Assembly (NCBI GenBank): GCA_947652605.1
Contig: OX393578.1
Coordinates: 57,853,415-57,917,414, forward strand
DNA from: Elmis aenea
Taxonomy: Eukaryota; Arthropoda; Insecta; Coleoptera; Elmidae
Length of the DNA stretch: 64,000 bases
Reading direction: 5' to 3'
Shown: piece by piece, positions 32,126 to 42,774 of the stretch
Position numbering within the stretch: the first letter of the stretch is position 1
Layout of the letters: every line of letters begins with the position of its first letter
The notes under the pieces: model-generated
Told to the model about the DNA's origin: nothing
What the model saw: only the letters and a program-made list of their open reading frames with translations
The model's database searches: none
Position numbers and translations under genes: made by a program

Positions 32126-33889
32126 AATTGTCTGTTTATTAGCCAGAATAGATTCTTATATAAATTATAAGAAATTAAGAATGTAAAGAAAATTACTTTG
32201 AACACATTTAAAAAGTGCTACCAAAGTTATTTGAAGGGTGTTAGGTGAAAACAAGGAATATCATTTTCTATCGATTTGGAGATATTGATGCAACCTGAGA
32301 TATAGCTGTACTAAATCATAGTTTATTCAGTTTAGAAGAATATCAGTTTTTTCCACATACAAATATAGGCACTTCGGGGAAAAACGCGGTATGTCATATC
32401 GCGAGCAGGAGAAAACAAGGATTGTCAACAGCTGGTTATGTTAGGCACATGCGATTTTCTGTCGAATTAAACTGCTCATTGGCCTCCAAGACCAGATTGC
32501 ATTGTTATAAACTCTATCGTGAATTTAATTTTAAAAAAGTACTTATCCATGAATTGGTTTTAAATAGCTTGTTGGAACATACCTAATATTCCTCTACTTG
32601 TGATTCAGGTTGTTAGCCATGGTCACCTAGTATAGATTAGCCATTCAGTCATTTCATCATCCACATCTAACTTGCACCTGAGAGCATTTTGATGATGTTA
32701 TTAAATTTTGTTTTACTGCTGGGTATTTTTATGTTTAATGTGTGACCTCTGGTTCTACATCTAACTTATTCTTTAAAAATCTTAACTGCTCTTTATACGT
32801 TTAACTTATCCGTCATTACAAGACGTCTTAGTTAGTGGATCTGCACATAACTTTGTCTTTAACTAATAAAAACTTTTGGATAACCCAGTTCACGGAAATA
32901 AATTCCAAAATAGATATTTTAAAGTGTGATTCCCATGCATTCGCGTAGTTTACTGGAGCAAATGCGCCCTATTTGTATATCTAAACACCAACAAAGAAAT
33001 CTGCATAAAAGCTACCAACAATAAAATCAGTTGAAATATCCATAATGCATTGTGATGGTCTATAAACTTCGAGCACATCTTCGATGGCGCAACGAGCAAA
33101 AATCCACCACGATATTTTATCACCGAGAAATTTAGTACTAGCGACTACAAATAGCATAAAACGACTATTTCAATAGAACGATAGCATTATTCATGAGGTA
33201 CTTGAGAAAAACCAGAAAACTTAATTTAATATTCTTTTCACTACTGTTCTATAAACTTTACCAACAACAAATGAACACTTTATATGAGAGTATTCTCGCT
33301 GCTATTAAATTATAAACGTTGCAAAAAACATCAGTCTTTTGAAGCTTTAATAGAAGGTTCTTTGACAGCAAAACCAAGACAATGGTAATAAAAGAGCTCT
33401 GTAAAATATGAGTGAACTAGAAGTTTTGCAAAATATTATGCAAGTCTGCTTAGTGCAAGTATTACTGCATGTATTAAATTAAAAATGAAGGGTGTTAGGG
33501 GAAAACAAGGAATGTAATTTTTTATTGGATCTTTACAATTCAGTTTTAATGATTTTAAAGTCTTCTATTTTTTTGTTCATAGAGCTGCATCAACCAAACT
33601 TTATTTTACTATGGATCATAATATTATCAATGAGTAGGTATTAAACAATGAATGTAAAAGATAATTTTTATTTTAACTAAAATAATTAGTTATTCTAAAT
33701 CACCTGCCGAATTTATAGTTCAAAAAAAGGAATGCCAATAAAAAATACCATGTGCCAACCATTTATTGTAAGTTATTTGAAACAAAAAATAAACTTAGAA
33801 TGTGTAATTAAGAATTATTTACATACAGCAATAAATAATTATATTATACACTTATTAATGAAATTGTTTTAACTAGATAGATTAAGGAA
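32126..33889. other. Intergenic with a repeated GAAGGGTGTTAGG module
   Basis: GAAGGGTGTTAGG plus a GAAAACAAGGAAT run occurs at about 32232 and again at 33487, both followed by an ATTTTYTATT run, 1.26 kb apart in direct orientation, with a weaker relative near 32398. They may be ends or internal parts of one old element; no ends were found and no gene was recognised. Confidence 0.45.
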
Positions 33890-34080
33890 GAAATTCTTAT
33901 TAGATTCAGAATATCAAAATTTTTAAAGATGTGCAATATCTTTATATTTTTCTTCATTTGGTGGAAGCAGTTCATAGTGTGATTGTGTTGGCAATTTAAA
34001 TTCTTTATTTTCTGGTGGCCTTGTTTGTCATAGTACCAATTCCCAGTTTTTTGTAAACCCTTTTCCTGCTTATTATAATT
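33890..34080 (-). pseudogene. Possible transposase C-terminal remnant
   Basis: The minus strand reads KGFTKNWELVL, a break, then KEFKLPTQSHYELLPPNEEK followed by YKDIAHL. Such a proline-rich tail recalls the ends of some insect transposon proteins, but the family cannot be named. Confidence 0.3.
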
Positions 34081-34113
34081 AGTGGATAATTGTCCCGTTA
34101 GTCTCGTAAGGGT

Positions 34114-34316
34114 CAGGGCCGATGAGAGGGAGAAGCCCCCCTGCCCGGGAGTAATTTAAGGGCCCAGGAATCCATATACTTTTTTGATTTTGGTATATTA
34201 AATATTCACGATTCACAATTGTTTTTTTTTTTAAATAAATTTTCAAATAATTTATTTACTAGGGGCCCATTAGTAAATTTTTCCCCTGGGCCCGGCGACG
34301 TCTCTCGTCGCCTCTG
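34114..34316. mobile_element. hAT-type MITE, 203 bp
   Basis: The ends CAGGGCCGATGAGAGG and, inverted, CAGAGGCGACGAGAGA match at 12 of 16 positions. The flanking octamers GTAAGGGT and GAAAGGGC match at 6 of 8, an old 8-bp duplication. GC-rich CCCGGG/GGGCCC stretches lie inside. No coding. Confidence 0.65.
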
Positions 34317-34341
34317 GAAAGGGCTAATGGGATTTCGGTGA

Positions 34342-34374
34342 AATTCAGAATTCAGAATTCAGAATTCAGAATTG
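34342..34374 (+). repeat. AATTCAG heptamer repeat
   Basis: Four tandem AATTCAG units and a partial fifth. Confidence 0.9.
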
Positions 34375-35795
34375 GGACTGCGATTTTAGGTTTGTTCCAA
34401 CAAGCAGTTTAAAACCGATCCTTGAACGAATGCATGAACTGTTTTATTCGCATGCGTGACCTATGTACTAATAAATGTATTGCCCAGTATTAACCGTTGT
34501 TGGAACGCTTTTACGACTGCTCTAACTGTAAATGACATTTGTGTCTATTGGTGTCATAGAAATGTGCGCATCGCTAGGGTAAACACCTTAAGAATCCAGT
34601 ACCAAATGGGATTGGGAGGACGATGCATAGCTACCAGAGCTCACGTTAGTTATGAACAGCGCATGCGTGTAAAATCCAAGTGCTAGTACTTGCTTACATT
34701 CGCGTACTGTTTTGACCGTACACTGACTAGTTCATGTAATAATTTTATAACAGTCGGAACAGCCAAGTAATCGTCCGGTGAACTATCAGAGACTGTGCTG
34801 AAACGCGATATCGATACAGCGCAGAATCCTGAGAGTACATTGGATCGTACATAGCTTTGCTGAAGCAAACCTCTTACGTATAATATAATAATTTGGGACA
34901 GTGTTTAAGGTAGTCAAACTACTTAATTATTTTCGATGACTTTTAAAAATAAAATAGTCTGTTATTTTTAAGTGCCAGCATGATTATATAAGTTTCTGCC
35001 GATAATTCAATGATTGCTTTCCACTCTGCGCTTGTTATGAGTCTCGTGCCATTATATCATCACCTAAACCGGAGTTGTAATGGCATCACGATGCTCTCTG
35101 TAAGTAAAGCAATTTAGACGACAGCTCTAAGAAGAGGGCTGTGCAATTAGGCTAATCGTCATCAAGATGTCCTTTGATCTTTTCGCTTTAACGATATCGA
35201 AATGGCGGTAGCTCCCGCATTGAAATAATGACGTATTCGTGTTGAGCTAGACCATTTCATGTTGAGAATGTGGTCGCAAATAAACAGGGAATACGTCTTA
35301 GAAAAACGAAAATTATTAGTGACAGTTGATCGGAGTGAATTTATAGGAAATTTTAGTTCACCTGCAAAATATTAAAACTAGCAAACTTTAGCGCATCAAG
35401 CGTAAGTTAATTAAAGTTTTTGCCAAGCACACCTCTCAAAAATAATATAATAGTTCACTAATTTAATCGACTTAGTAGTTTGAACATAAATTAATTTGTA
35501 ATAGCGTTGTGGTCGCTGCAGTGAGTGCGCTGTTTAAATTAAAATCAATTCCTAAATTGCAACAACCGTCGACACCCCATGAGTGCACTAACAAATGAAC
35601 GTAAATATATACGGTGCAGCAGTAAATACTGCAAAGTATACGCAGTGGTAATATTACTTCAATTTATTAGGCGAATACATAACATTGCGGAAAAATTACA
35701 TTTATGAGTTAGTTATTCGACACCAGTAATAAATAACAATAACCAATAGATTACAATAAATTTGTTTACTTAATATTCAGACGATAAAAAAGTGG
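34375..35795. other. Intergenic, possibly host; no gene seen
   Basis: The composition is less AT-rich (34430-35280) than the neighbouring repeats and no mobile-element signature was found, so this may be single-copy host DNA. The two short frames at 34456-34686 and 34683-34868 carry no recognised domain. Confidence 0.35.
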
Positions 35796-35829
35796 CTTAA
35801 TTTTAGTGAAAAAACTCCGTGTCTGGAAC

Positions 35830-36035
35830 ATTCTTTGCCCACAATTCTTCGCCTCCACAATTCTTCGCCTACAATTCTTCGCCCACAATTCTTCGCCCAC
35901 AGTTCTTCGCCCACAAGTCTTCGCCCACAGTTCTTCACCTCCACAATTCTTCGCCTTCCCAATTCCTCGCCTACAATTCTTCTCCCACAATTCTTCGCCC
36001 ACAGTTCTTCGCCTCCACAATTCTTAACCCTCAAT
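35830..36035. repeat. CACAATTCTTCGCC minisatellite
   Basis: About thirteen head-to-tail units of mostly 15 bp (some 18 bp) with core CACAATTCTTCGCC; variant bases mark individual units. Unit lengths are multiples of three, so five overlapping artificial reading frames run through it on both strands. Confidence 0.9.
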
Positions 36036-36067
36036 TCTTACATGTAATTTTTATACATTGGTTTACA

Positions 36068-36087
36068 TTAGGTTAGGTTAGGTCAGG
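36068..36087 (+). repeat. Short TTAGG run
   Basis: Three TTAGG units followed by TCAGG, the motifs of insect telomeres, but only 20 bp long and interstitial. Confidence 0.8.
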
Positions 36088-36136
36088 TTTGGTTAGATTA
36101 ATTTAATTTTTATTCATACTATAATAACATAAACAT

Positions 36137-36232
36137 AGTTTTAGTAAAAAAAACTCTGTGTCTGGAACATTCTTCGCCCACAATTTTCGCCTGCACAATT
36201 CTTCGCCTACAATTCTTCGCCCACAATTCACA
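36137..36232. repeat. Second minisatellite cluster
   Basis: It repeats the lead-in of the first cluster (GTGTCTGGAACATTCTT at 35820 and 36158) and has four more CACAATTCTTCGCC units, implying duplication of the locus, 340 bp apart. It stops abruptly at a LINE tail. Confidence 0.8.
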
Positions 36233-36450
36233 TTCCAACATTGAAGTGCTCCAACTTCTCGATAATCAAAAACTAGTATGTAGGCTCAAAAGGATTAAAC
36301 CCTTTGAACTTGTGTAGACTGAAAGTGTACAAAAGCAGAGTACAGTGCTATGTAGTCACAGTAGTGATTAGATTGTAATCTTCACTAGGTTTGACCATTG
36401 GGGACATCCAGACTTAAAAATAAACGTAGCAAATTAGGTTAAAGTTAAAA
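36233..36450 (+). pseudogene. Jockey-like LINE 3' end
   Basis: Plus-strand HSNIEVLQLLDNQK followed by CRLKRIKPFEL and a stop matches the C-terminus of the LINE at 1737-1850; the 3' untranslated region follows with ACAAAAGCAGAGTACAGTGC. It is an extremely 5'-truncated insertion beginning inside the minisatellite. Confidence 0.75.
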
Positions 36451-36956
36451 TGTTTATTAATCTATAGGATTAGGTGCATTGCAAATTTTAAATAATAATT
36501 TAAAATTGTTCTTCAGTGAAACAGTCAAGCTCTTTTCTGCGTTAACTCTTTCCCATATTTTGTTCTCTTTTCTTCCTTTGTCCATTATCGTTAACTGGCG
36601 AGCCCTTCCCCAAAAGTTCATCACACTTGCTCCTTTTTTTTGTTCCAAATATTTAGACATGTACAAAAGACTTCAACACATGGGTGGTGGTTTTTAAGAA
36701 AATACTTTTGCTCCAGAACACTAAATATAATTAATTGACAAAAAAAACTGTTAAATTAACAATTTAACGAAAGCTTTGTAACATTACATTAACATTTAAT
36801 TGTTTAATATTAACGCGTGCGTTCTGTGTTACTTTGAAATTGTAGAAGTCTGTGTTATTTTAAATATTAAAACCTACACTCTTGTGTAAATCTTGCTTAT
36901 TGTATCCGTGGTAAGTAAGAGGCAAAGTTCTGCCTCAGTTTCCAGAACCATAGGCT
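36451..36956. other. 3' flank of the receptor gene
   Basis: No repeats or frames were recognised; on the minus strand an ATTAAA at about 36797-36802 could serve as poly(A) signal for the receptor. Confidence 0.35.
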
Positions 36957-38696
36957 TCAGTTTTTGTTGTAGTACCGAGCATGCTCAATTAAAAATACTA
37001 TAATGGATAGCGCCAGACCAGCTAACAACAATATAAAAGGCCCTTGCAAATGGCTCATTGAAATTACAATCAAAGACGTTTCAGTAACAGTTTTGTTAAG
37101 GTTCCTCTGCAAATCCAACAACCATTTACTAATAAAACCGTTCTCTATGAGTCTCTGCACGTTATAATTAAAAGCTGGCAGTAGAGGGTGTCCCTTGCGC
37201 ATACCGCAAGACGCTTGCATGTTCAACAACATGGTATCCTTGTCGATTACGTCAACAAACTGTTCGGCGTTGAAATATTTCAAGAGCGCCACGTTGGTAT
37301 AAGTTGCGACATGATTTTTGAGAACGCGTTCCAAGCTGTCGCACAAGGAATAGTTTGCTGGTATGCTTTTCTTGAGCAGGGACTTGGCTAAAGGGTTCTT
37401 CTCTGCGTCCAAGCCGTTCAGGAAAGCGATATGCATTTCTATTGGTACTTCTGATTGTATCAAGTCTTCCAGTGTACGTATTTCAGGTTCGTAGCCCGGG
37501 CTTGTGAGGAAACTGATTAGTTTCGCGTTGAAAATCGTGCAAATATGCATGCAAAAAACTAAATACAGCAACATCAGGCCACGGAGCAGGTTTGTTTGGG
37601 GGATTGAGCTGTTGCCAAAGCCCAAAGCCATCCCGTACGTTGCTATGACACCCCTTGAAAATTTTCTATATCCCGTAATCTCCTCTTTGCGCTTGGAAAT
37701 CATCCACCACAGAAAAGTCATCAGCAGAAAAACTATGATCACGAGATACCAAACGATTTTAGCAAAAATCGACAGCATTACTTTGGTGATGGAATACTTC
37801 TCCAATTTTGGAAATATCCAGGCCATTTGGTCGTAATAAAATATTTGGGTTAGATCGAACAATTCAAAAAATTGAGATACACGGACGGGGATTAAAAAAA
37901 GGTCTGACGACGTTTTGTACACGATATCGGGGTCCATCTCTGTGACGTACCTGTACGAGACTTCGACGTCTATGATTTGACTTATCATGTTGACCAGTGA
38001 AAAATACAAGCCGGTGTGTTTTGAGGAAATACCGTCCATGCTAAGGGGATACAGGGATTTTTCAAAAATCGGCGCTATTAACTTGCATCCATTGCAACTA
38101 TCTGCCTTTGCAAATCGTATTTCTTTGCTTTCAATGCAGCGGCCTGTGAAAGTAACGATTTCCGGGTTGTAATCCACACAAAACGCGTTTTTCCCATGTT
38201 TATAAGAATTCATAGTATATACGTCGAACATATCTGCACTGCCATTTTTCGTTATCAAAATCACATTTCTTACATCACTTTTCCATAAGACTTTAAAAAT
38301 ATTTTCATGAAAATCGTCACCAAAATTGACGACAATAAATTTGCCGCGTGGGTTTGAGCTGTTATCCCAATTTGGGCTTCTCAACAGGGCCTTAAATACT
38401 TTTTCGAAGCTGTGGTTGTTTGTGAAGATCACAAAATTCTTGTAGAATCTAAACTGGGTGTCTAAAGTGTCGCTTTTCACTATAAAATGGGGGTTGCTCG
38501 AGCGTTCTGGGACGAACTCGTTTAAATTTTCGTCAAACAGAAATATAATTGTCTCCCTGGTTTCAAAATTGCTTTTTATTGTTCTTAAAATGCATTGACT
38601 CATGGGATTTCTTGCGTCCGTAGAATCATTCAACCGAAAGCTGCGCAAAGCTTCTGTTATGCTTGCTAAAATCAAAAGTGCCACAGCTATCTTCAT
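36957..38696 (-). CDS. Divergent ionotropic receptor (IR), single exon
   Basis: The 579-residue intronless frame encodes a variant ionotropic glutamate receptor of the insect chemosensory IR family, a ligand-gated cation channel of sensory-neuron membranes. Visible: a signal peptide (1-16, ALLILASITEA); a short extracellular region (20-200); first ligand-binding half (205-300); transmembrane 1 (306-333, IVWYLVIIVFLLMTFLWW); pore loop (346-366, VIATYGMALGFGNSS); transmembrane 2 (368-396, LLRGLMLLYLVFCMHICTIF); second binding half (400-545, with TLEDLIQSEVPIE, common in divergent IRs); transmembrane 3 (551-571, PFILLLAGLALSIIVFLIEH); short cytoplasmic tail. Length and single-exon structure fit divergent IRs rather than conserved antennal or co-receptor IRs. 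The start is the first ATG and gives the signal peptide. No disruption is seen, so it is probably functional. Subfamily and ligand cannot be told. Confidence 0.92.
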   Translation of the reverse strand: MKIAVALLILASITEALRSFRLNDSTDARNPMSQCILRTIKSNFETRETIIFLFDENLNEFVPERSSNPHFIVKSDTLDTQFRFYKNFVIFTNNHSFEKVFKALLRSPNWDNSSNPRGKFIVVNFGDDFHENIFKVLWKSDVRNVILITKNGSADMFDVYTMNSYKHGKNAFCVDYNPEIVTFTGRCIESKEIRFAKADSCNGCKLIAPIFEKSLYPLSMDGISSKHTGLYFSLVNMISQIIDVEVSYRYVTEMDPDIVYKTSSDLFLIPVRVSQFFELFDLTQIFYYDQMAWIFPKLEKYSITKVMLSIFAKIVWYLVIIVFLLMTFLWWMISKRKEEITGYRKFSRGVIATYGMALGFGNSSIPQTNLLRGLMLLYLVFCMHICTIFNAKLISFLTSPGYEPEIRTLEDLIQSEVPIEMHIAFLNGLDAEKNPLAKSLLKKSIPANYSLCDSLERVLKNHVATYTNVALLKYFNAEQFVDVIDKDTMLLNMQASCGMRKGHPLLPAFNYNVQRLIENGFISKWLLDLQRNLNKTVTETSLIVISMSHLQGPFILLLAGLALSIIVFLIEHARYYNKN

Positions 38697-39275
38697 GGCT
38701 GTTCTTTTATTTACTGACTATTCTAACAAGACATTTTCTAAGGTAAGGGCGCTAAAAAATCAATAAAGTTTCCCTGTAAATTAAAGCAAGACACTTAGAA
38801 GTTGTTTAACTTACACATTAGCAAAATTATCGTACTCTCTTGTGCATTATTTATTATGCTATTTCCAAGTCGAAATGGAATGAATTATAAATATGAATTT
38901 TAAAGCTTTTTATCTGTGCATGTAAAAGAGTAGCCATGAAATACAAAACTAAAGTTTACTTTAATTATAAAACTTTCATGAACTTGTCTAATTTTAATAA
39001 ACTTTATGAAAATGTGTTTTTCAAATATCGATTTTCATTCATATACCTACTGCTATTATTTTTACAATAAAAATAAAAATTGTGTACCTTAAACTGATAT
39101 GTGATAGTAGTTTTGAAACAATGTCTTCATTGCTTTAGTAGATTTTTGTTTTACCTAATTAGATCTACAAAATTAATATTGTGTATAGATATTCTATGAA
39201 CATTTTTAATTTGTATTTTACATTTCTATACCGACCAACGTACTTCCAACACATTATAGATATAAATTTAGCAAA
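38697..39275. other. 5' flank of the receptor gene
   Basis: AT-rich; the receptor promoter should lie here on the minus strand. No repeats recognised. Confidence 0.4.
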
Positions 39276-39645
39276 TATGCAGGGCGTTTCGAAACAAATG
39301 CTTAAAAAATCGGAAGGTGATTCCTTATCGAAAATTAAGGGGGAATTTTTATTTAAAAAAATTTCCTTTCGGAGTGCACCCCCTAAAGGGGAGCGGTAAA
39401 ATAGGGTTTTTATTTTATTTCTCAAATTTTAATAAATGCAGGAGAATGATATTTGGTAGATGTTTTATACTTATTAAAAGGTTTTCCATGGATATATTTT
39501 TAATCATCTCCCACTTTTATAGGGGGCTGAATAGAGGATGGTTTTTTAATCAGAACTTTTTCGTGGGTTAAAATTTTGCAATTTAAATTTTGTTTTGAAA
39601 GCTTAATTTATCTAGAATGTTTTTATTTTTTAACTTTTCTCGTAA
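39276..39645 (+). repeat. Old interspersed repeat, copy B (uninterrupted)
   Basis: Starts at GCAGGGCGTTTCGAAACAAA and runs through CCTTATCGAAAATTAAGG, CCCCCTAAAGGGGAGCGG and AGGGGGCTGAATAGAGG. It is the inverted, uninterrupted relative of 28815-30300 and preserves the empty site of the palindromic element near 39440. Confidence 0.65.
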
Positions 39646-40277
39646 AAACTACAGCAAGTAAAAAATAATATAAGTGAACATGCTACATTAAATATTCCAA
39701 TATAAAACGATTCATTTTGGTGGTTACCATGGTTTTTTTATGCTCATATTGGGTAAAATTGACGCATACGTGCTGGGAAGCAGAAATAATGTTAAACTGG
39801 TATGGTGCCTAGGGAACACTAATATACCAGGGAACGAGAAGGCAGATCGTCTATACAAAATTGGCAGCGAGACACCTTTCTTAGGAGAACCCGCAGTTGG
39901 TACATCCTATGGAACAGCTAAGCTGTGTCTTAACTACATATTAATACAAGGGCATGATGCTCATTGGAAAAAAGTTGCAAAACACGCCCATTCTAAAGGA
40001 AAGACAAAAGCAGAGTAGACATCAGAACAGCCACAGGACACTGTGGGCTAAACAAACACTTCTGCATAATAGGACTCTCAGGGCCGTTTGCACCGGTTTC
40101 ACTTAAAATTTAAGTGAAGCTTAAATCCCTTTAGCGACACTTATTTCGTTGCACCGTAATTTAAGCGAGACTTAAATTTCAAATAGTGATCCTTAAACTA
40201 AGCGTCACTTTGGGTACGGCTTAAAAGTTAAGTGGCAGTTATATATATACGTTATATTACGATTGTGAGTGAATAAA

Positions 40278-40403
40278 ATGGATTTGGACGAATATTTCGA
40301 TGATGAAAGCGACATTCTAGAGCTCATAGAATTCGGTTTTCCTAGAAAAATTTATCAACGACAAAATTACTTTGAAACCATGGATGAAAGCAATTTTTTT
40401 TAA
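40278..40403 (+). pseudogene. HARBI1-like transposase N-terminus
   Basis: A 41-codon frame MDLDEYFDDESDILELIEFG followed by FPRKIYQRQNYFETMDESNF matches the start of Harbinger transposases, which reads on into a KRFRL-like run; here that run is one base out of frame after a T-run. The DDE catalytic domain is deleted. Confidence 0.6.
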
Positions 40404-40657
40404 AGATTTAGGTTAAAAAAAAGTTTTTCCATAATTTACTGTTAGTAAAGATATTTATAATAAATTCTGATAAGTTACGATAGAACTACAAAGATCTTAG
40501 CTCAAAAAAAACGAAAATAACACTTTTTTTAAATCCCGGGAATTCCCGGGACAAAAAGCATTTCCCGGGAAATATAAAATAGCTTAAAATGGACCGAGAA
40601 CCCGGGACCCCGGGAAAGAAACCCTACTACCTACCTAATTTTTGGCGGTTGGATGTG

Positions 40658-40690
40658 CTGATTTCCTGTAAATAATTTACAGGAAATCAG
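40658..40690. repeat. Perfect 15-bp hairpin, 3-nt loop
   Basis: CTGATTTCCTGTAAA and its exact complement are separated by TAA. It may be the end of a small inserted element, or a secondary structure of the MITE. Confidence 0.85.
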
Positions 40691-41399
40691 TACAAATTAG
40701 CAAAATGGTAAATTTCTACAGTTGGGGCAGTAACAATTTTTTTACTATTTTATATAATTTTTATTAGTTTTCTGATCAATGATCAAAATAAATATATTAA
40801 GTTAAATATCATTAAAGAGAGAAAAAGATAAGGCTTTTAATAAACCCATTGAACTGTTACTTTTTAAATGCAAGTTTGTATTATATCTTAAAAATCAAGT
40901 TCAAAAAAAATTTATATGTTAACTAAATAATACATATCATATTAATGTATTAGTATTATAATATAACTAAATACCTACTGCACTCTGAAGCTGAACACAA
41001 CTTTTCCCCTGTCAACGTTAACATAACCTTACAAATACACACCTGAACTTGTCCCAAATGGATAAACCATCGCTTAGCTAAGGGCAGATGACCGCTCGAC
41101 GGTGCAACGAAATTTATTTTTAAGTGACACTTAGATTTAAGTGGAGCTTTACTAAGCTATGACTAAGGGAAAACCGGTGCAAACGGCCCTGAGAGACCGA
41201 TATATGCACAGGATGTAGTGAAGAAAAAAACTCCTCTTCACGTAATATCCCAGTGTGAAGCATTCACACCCTATCCGGCGTAGATTTCTAGGGATGGAAA
41301 AAGCCAACCAAGAAGAGTTAAGAAAAACACCCTTAAAGAAAACATAGAACTTTTTTAAGGAGCTACCACCAGAGGGTACAACAGATTAATAGGTCGCAA

Positions 41400-42514
41400 A
41401 ACAGGAACCCGAAAGAGGACCACCTCCACGGATATAAAAATAATTATAATTATAAAAAATACAAAATAGAAGTTGATGTTTCCGCGTAATTTTAAAACTT
41501 GAATGAATAAAGAAGTTACAATGAACAAATAAAAAGCAATTCCATAAATGGTTTTTCATTGTGTATTGTTGCAGATAACTGAAATCTGTTAAAATGCTGA
41601 TAATCGCCATAAAACTATGCAACTTTTACAAGTCTTAACATATGTCCTATCTCTTATAATAAGCAAGCTACCCATGTTGTAACACGATTTCCATAAACCT
41701 GTGTATCTGTTAATTAAACTTTTAATTCATTGTCAAAGCTATTTTGTTATTTAAATTCAATTGTTAAGAACTTTAAAGTTATAAGTTTATATTCAACAGC
41801 ATCGAATTATTTGCGCAGAATTTTAAGCACCAAATTTATTAAAATTTCGATTTTCAATAAAAATATAAGAATGCTAAAGGAATTTCTGAAAGCAAAACTT
41901 TTAGACGCAGAAATGCATGTTTCCAAAGCAAAGCTGGAATTCGCATACTTATGTCAGGAATGTTTCAGCCGCGTTTTAATTATAACGCAGCGAAGTAAAA
42001 ATTTCACGATAAAAATTTATTTTTTCTCCCTTTATAAAAAAGAAATAGAAAACTTGTTTTAGTTGTCCCTTCGCATAAACGCAGCATAACTCGCATATTT
42101 CGGGAGCGATTGTTGATTGAGGAAGGTATTACAGTTATTTCGTTTGTAATTAAGGAACTAAGTAGTCCAAAAACAATTTATTTCCCATACCTGCTATATT
42201 TTGTAGTTGATCCTGAATTGCATTGTGCTAAGAAAATATACCCCAAATAAATTTAGGGTAAAATAATGCTACCCGGTAATTAGCACAGTATCCTTGGTAC
42301 TAAACAATGAAACAGGAAAACAAGGAAAACAAATGAATACAACCGGCTATGCACGTCTCGTTCTAAAGCGATTTCTCTCTCCAGGCAGTAGATTAGGACT
42401 TTGGGATTATCTATTTTTAATTTGATTACTGTAAATATGGGTCAGTTTGTATCTTTTAGGCTACTTGCATGACCTCTTGATTTGCATAAAATTTTACTAT
42501 TAAATAAAATTGAA
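41400..42514. other. Intergenic, no clear gene
   Basis: CTCTTATAATAAGCAAGC at about 41652 is a fragment of the 3634/18920 repeat family. The 110-codon plus frame at 41730-42062 is lysine-rich without recognised domains; coding is doubtful. Confidence 0.35.
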
Positions 42515-42774
42515 CATTCAAAGATGGTGTATTTGTGCTTTATCGATCTGTCTAAAGCCGTCGATAGAGTGCCAAGGTAAATCTGGAAGATATTGAAACA
42601 AAGTAGAGTGGAAGAAGGGTTATTAAACGCCATCAAGAGTTTATATAATAGTAGTAGAAATTATGTGAGTACCTACCCATAACAGCAGTTCCCAGAAATT
42701 TATAACAACAGTGGGATTAAGACAAGGAGGCACATTAAGTCCACTGCTCTTTATAATACTTATCTTGAGGTAAC
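42515..42774 (+). pseudogene. RTE-like LINE fragment
   Basis: The plus strand matches the 24830-25080 part of the RTE-like LINE: MVYLCFIDLSKAVDRVPR, LLNAIKSLYNSSRNY, then a TTVGLRQGGTLSPLLFIIL run. It ends abruptly at 42774 against an oppositely oriented LINE. Confidence 0.75.

Larger units (their letters stand above)
40082..41189 (+). mobile_element. PIF/Harbinger derivative, 1108 bp, nested in LINE
   Basis: The ends GGGCCGTTTGCACCGGTTT and its inverted partner are nearly perfect and of Harbinger type. The flanks are TCA (40079-40081) and TGA (41190-41192), a 3-bp duplication with one change; the LINE frame across the insert (..IGLS / DRPICTGC..) confirms the site. Subterminal AAGTGACACTTA-type repeats occur in both arms. 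It keeps only the first codons of a transposase (40278-40403). Inside also lie a CCCGGGAATTCCCGGG patch (40535-40615) and a perfect hairpin. Confidence 0.85.
39735..41372 (+). pseudogene. LINE RNase H and C-terminal part, interrupted
   Basis: The plus frame 39740-40018 has an RNase H signature: VKLVWCLGNTNIPGNEKADR, then ETPFLGEPAVGTSYGTAK. After a shift it continues IRTATGHCGLNKHLHN and IGLS, is cut at 40081 by a DNA-transposon derivative, and resumes at 41193 with DRPICTGC, then ETPLHVISQCEAFTPYRR, a C-x2-C-x..H-x..C tail, and FKELPPEGTT. An RNase H followed by this zinc tail is found in Jockey/I/R1-group LINEs. The reverse transcriptase is missing. It is a dead 5'-truncated copy. Confidence 0.75.

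Noticed and set aside
35766..36076. Several overlapping 70-85 codon frames on both strands
   Set aside because: They arise because the minisatellite units are multiples of three bases; composition is the repeat itself.
36068..36087. Possible telomere sequence
   Set aside because: Only three TTAGG units and one TCAGG; far too short and interstitial.
37188..38172. Three plus-strand frames over the receptor
   Set aside because: Antisense shadows of the 579-codon receptor gene.
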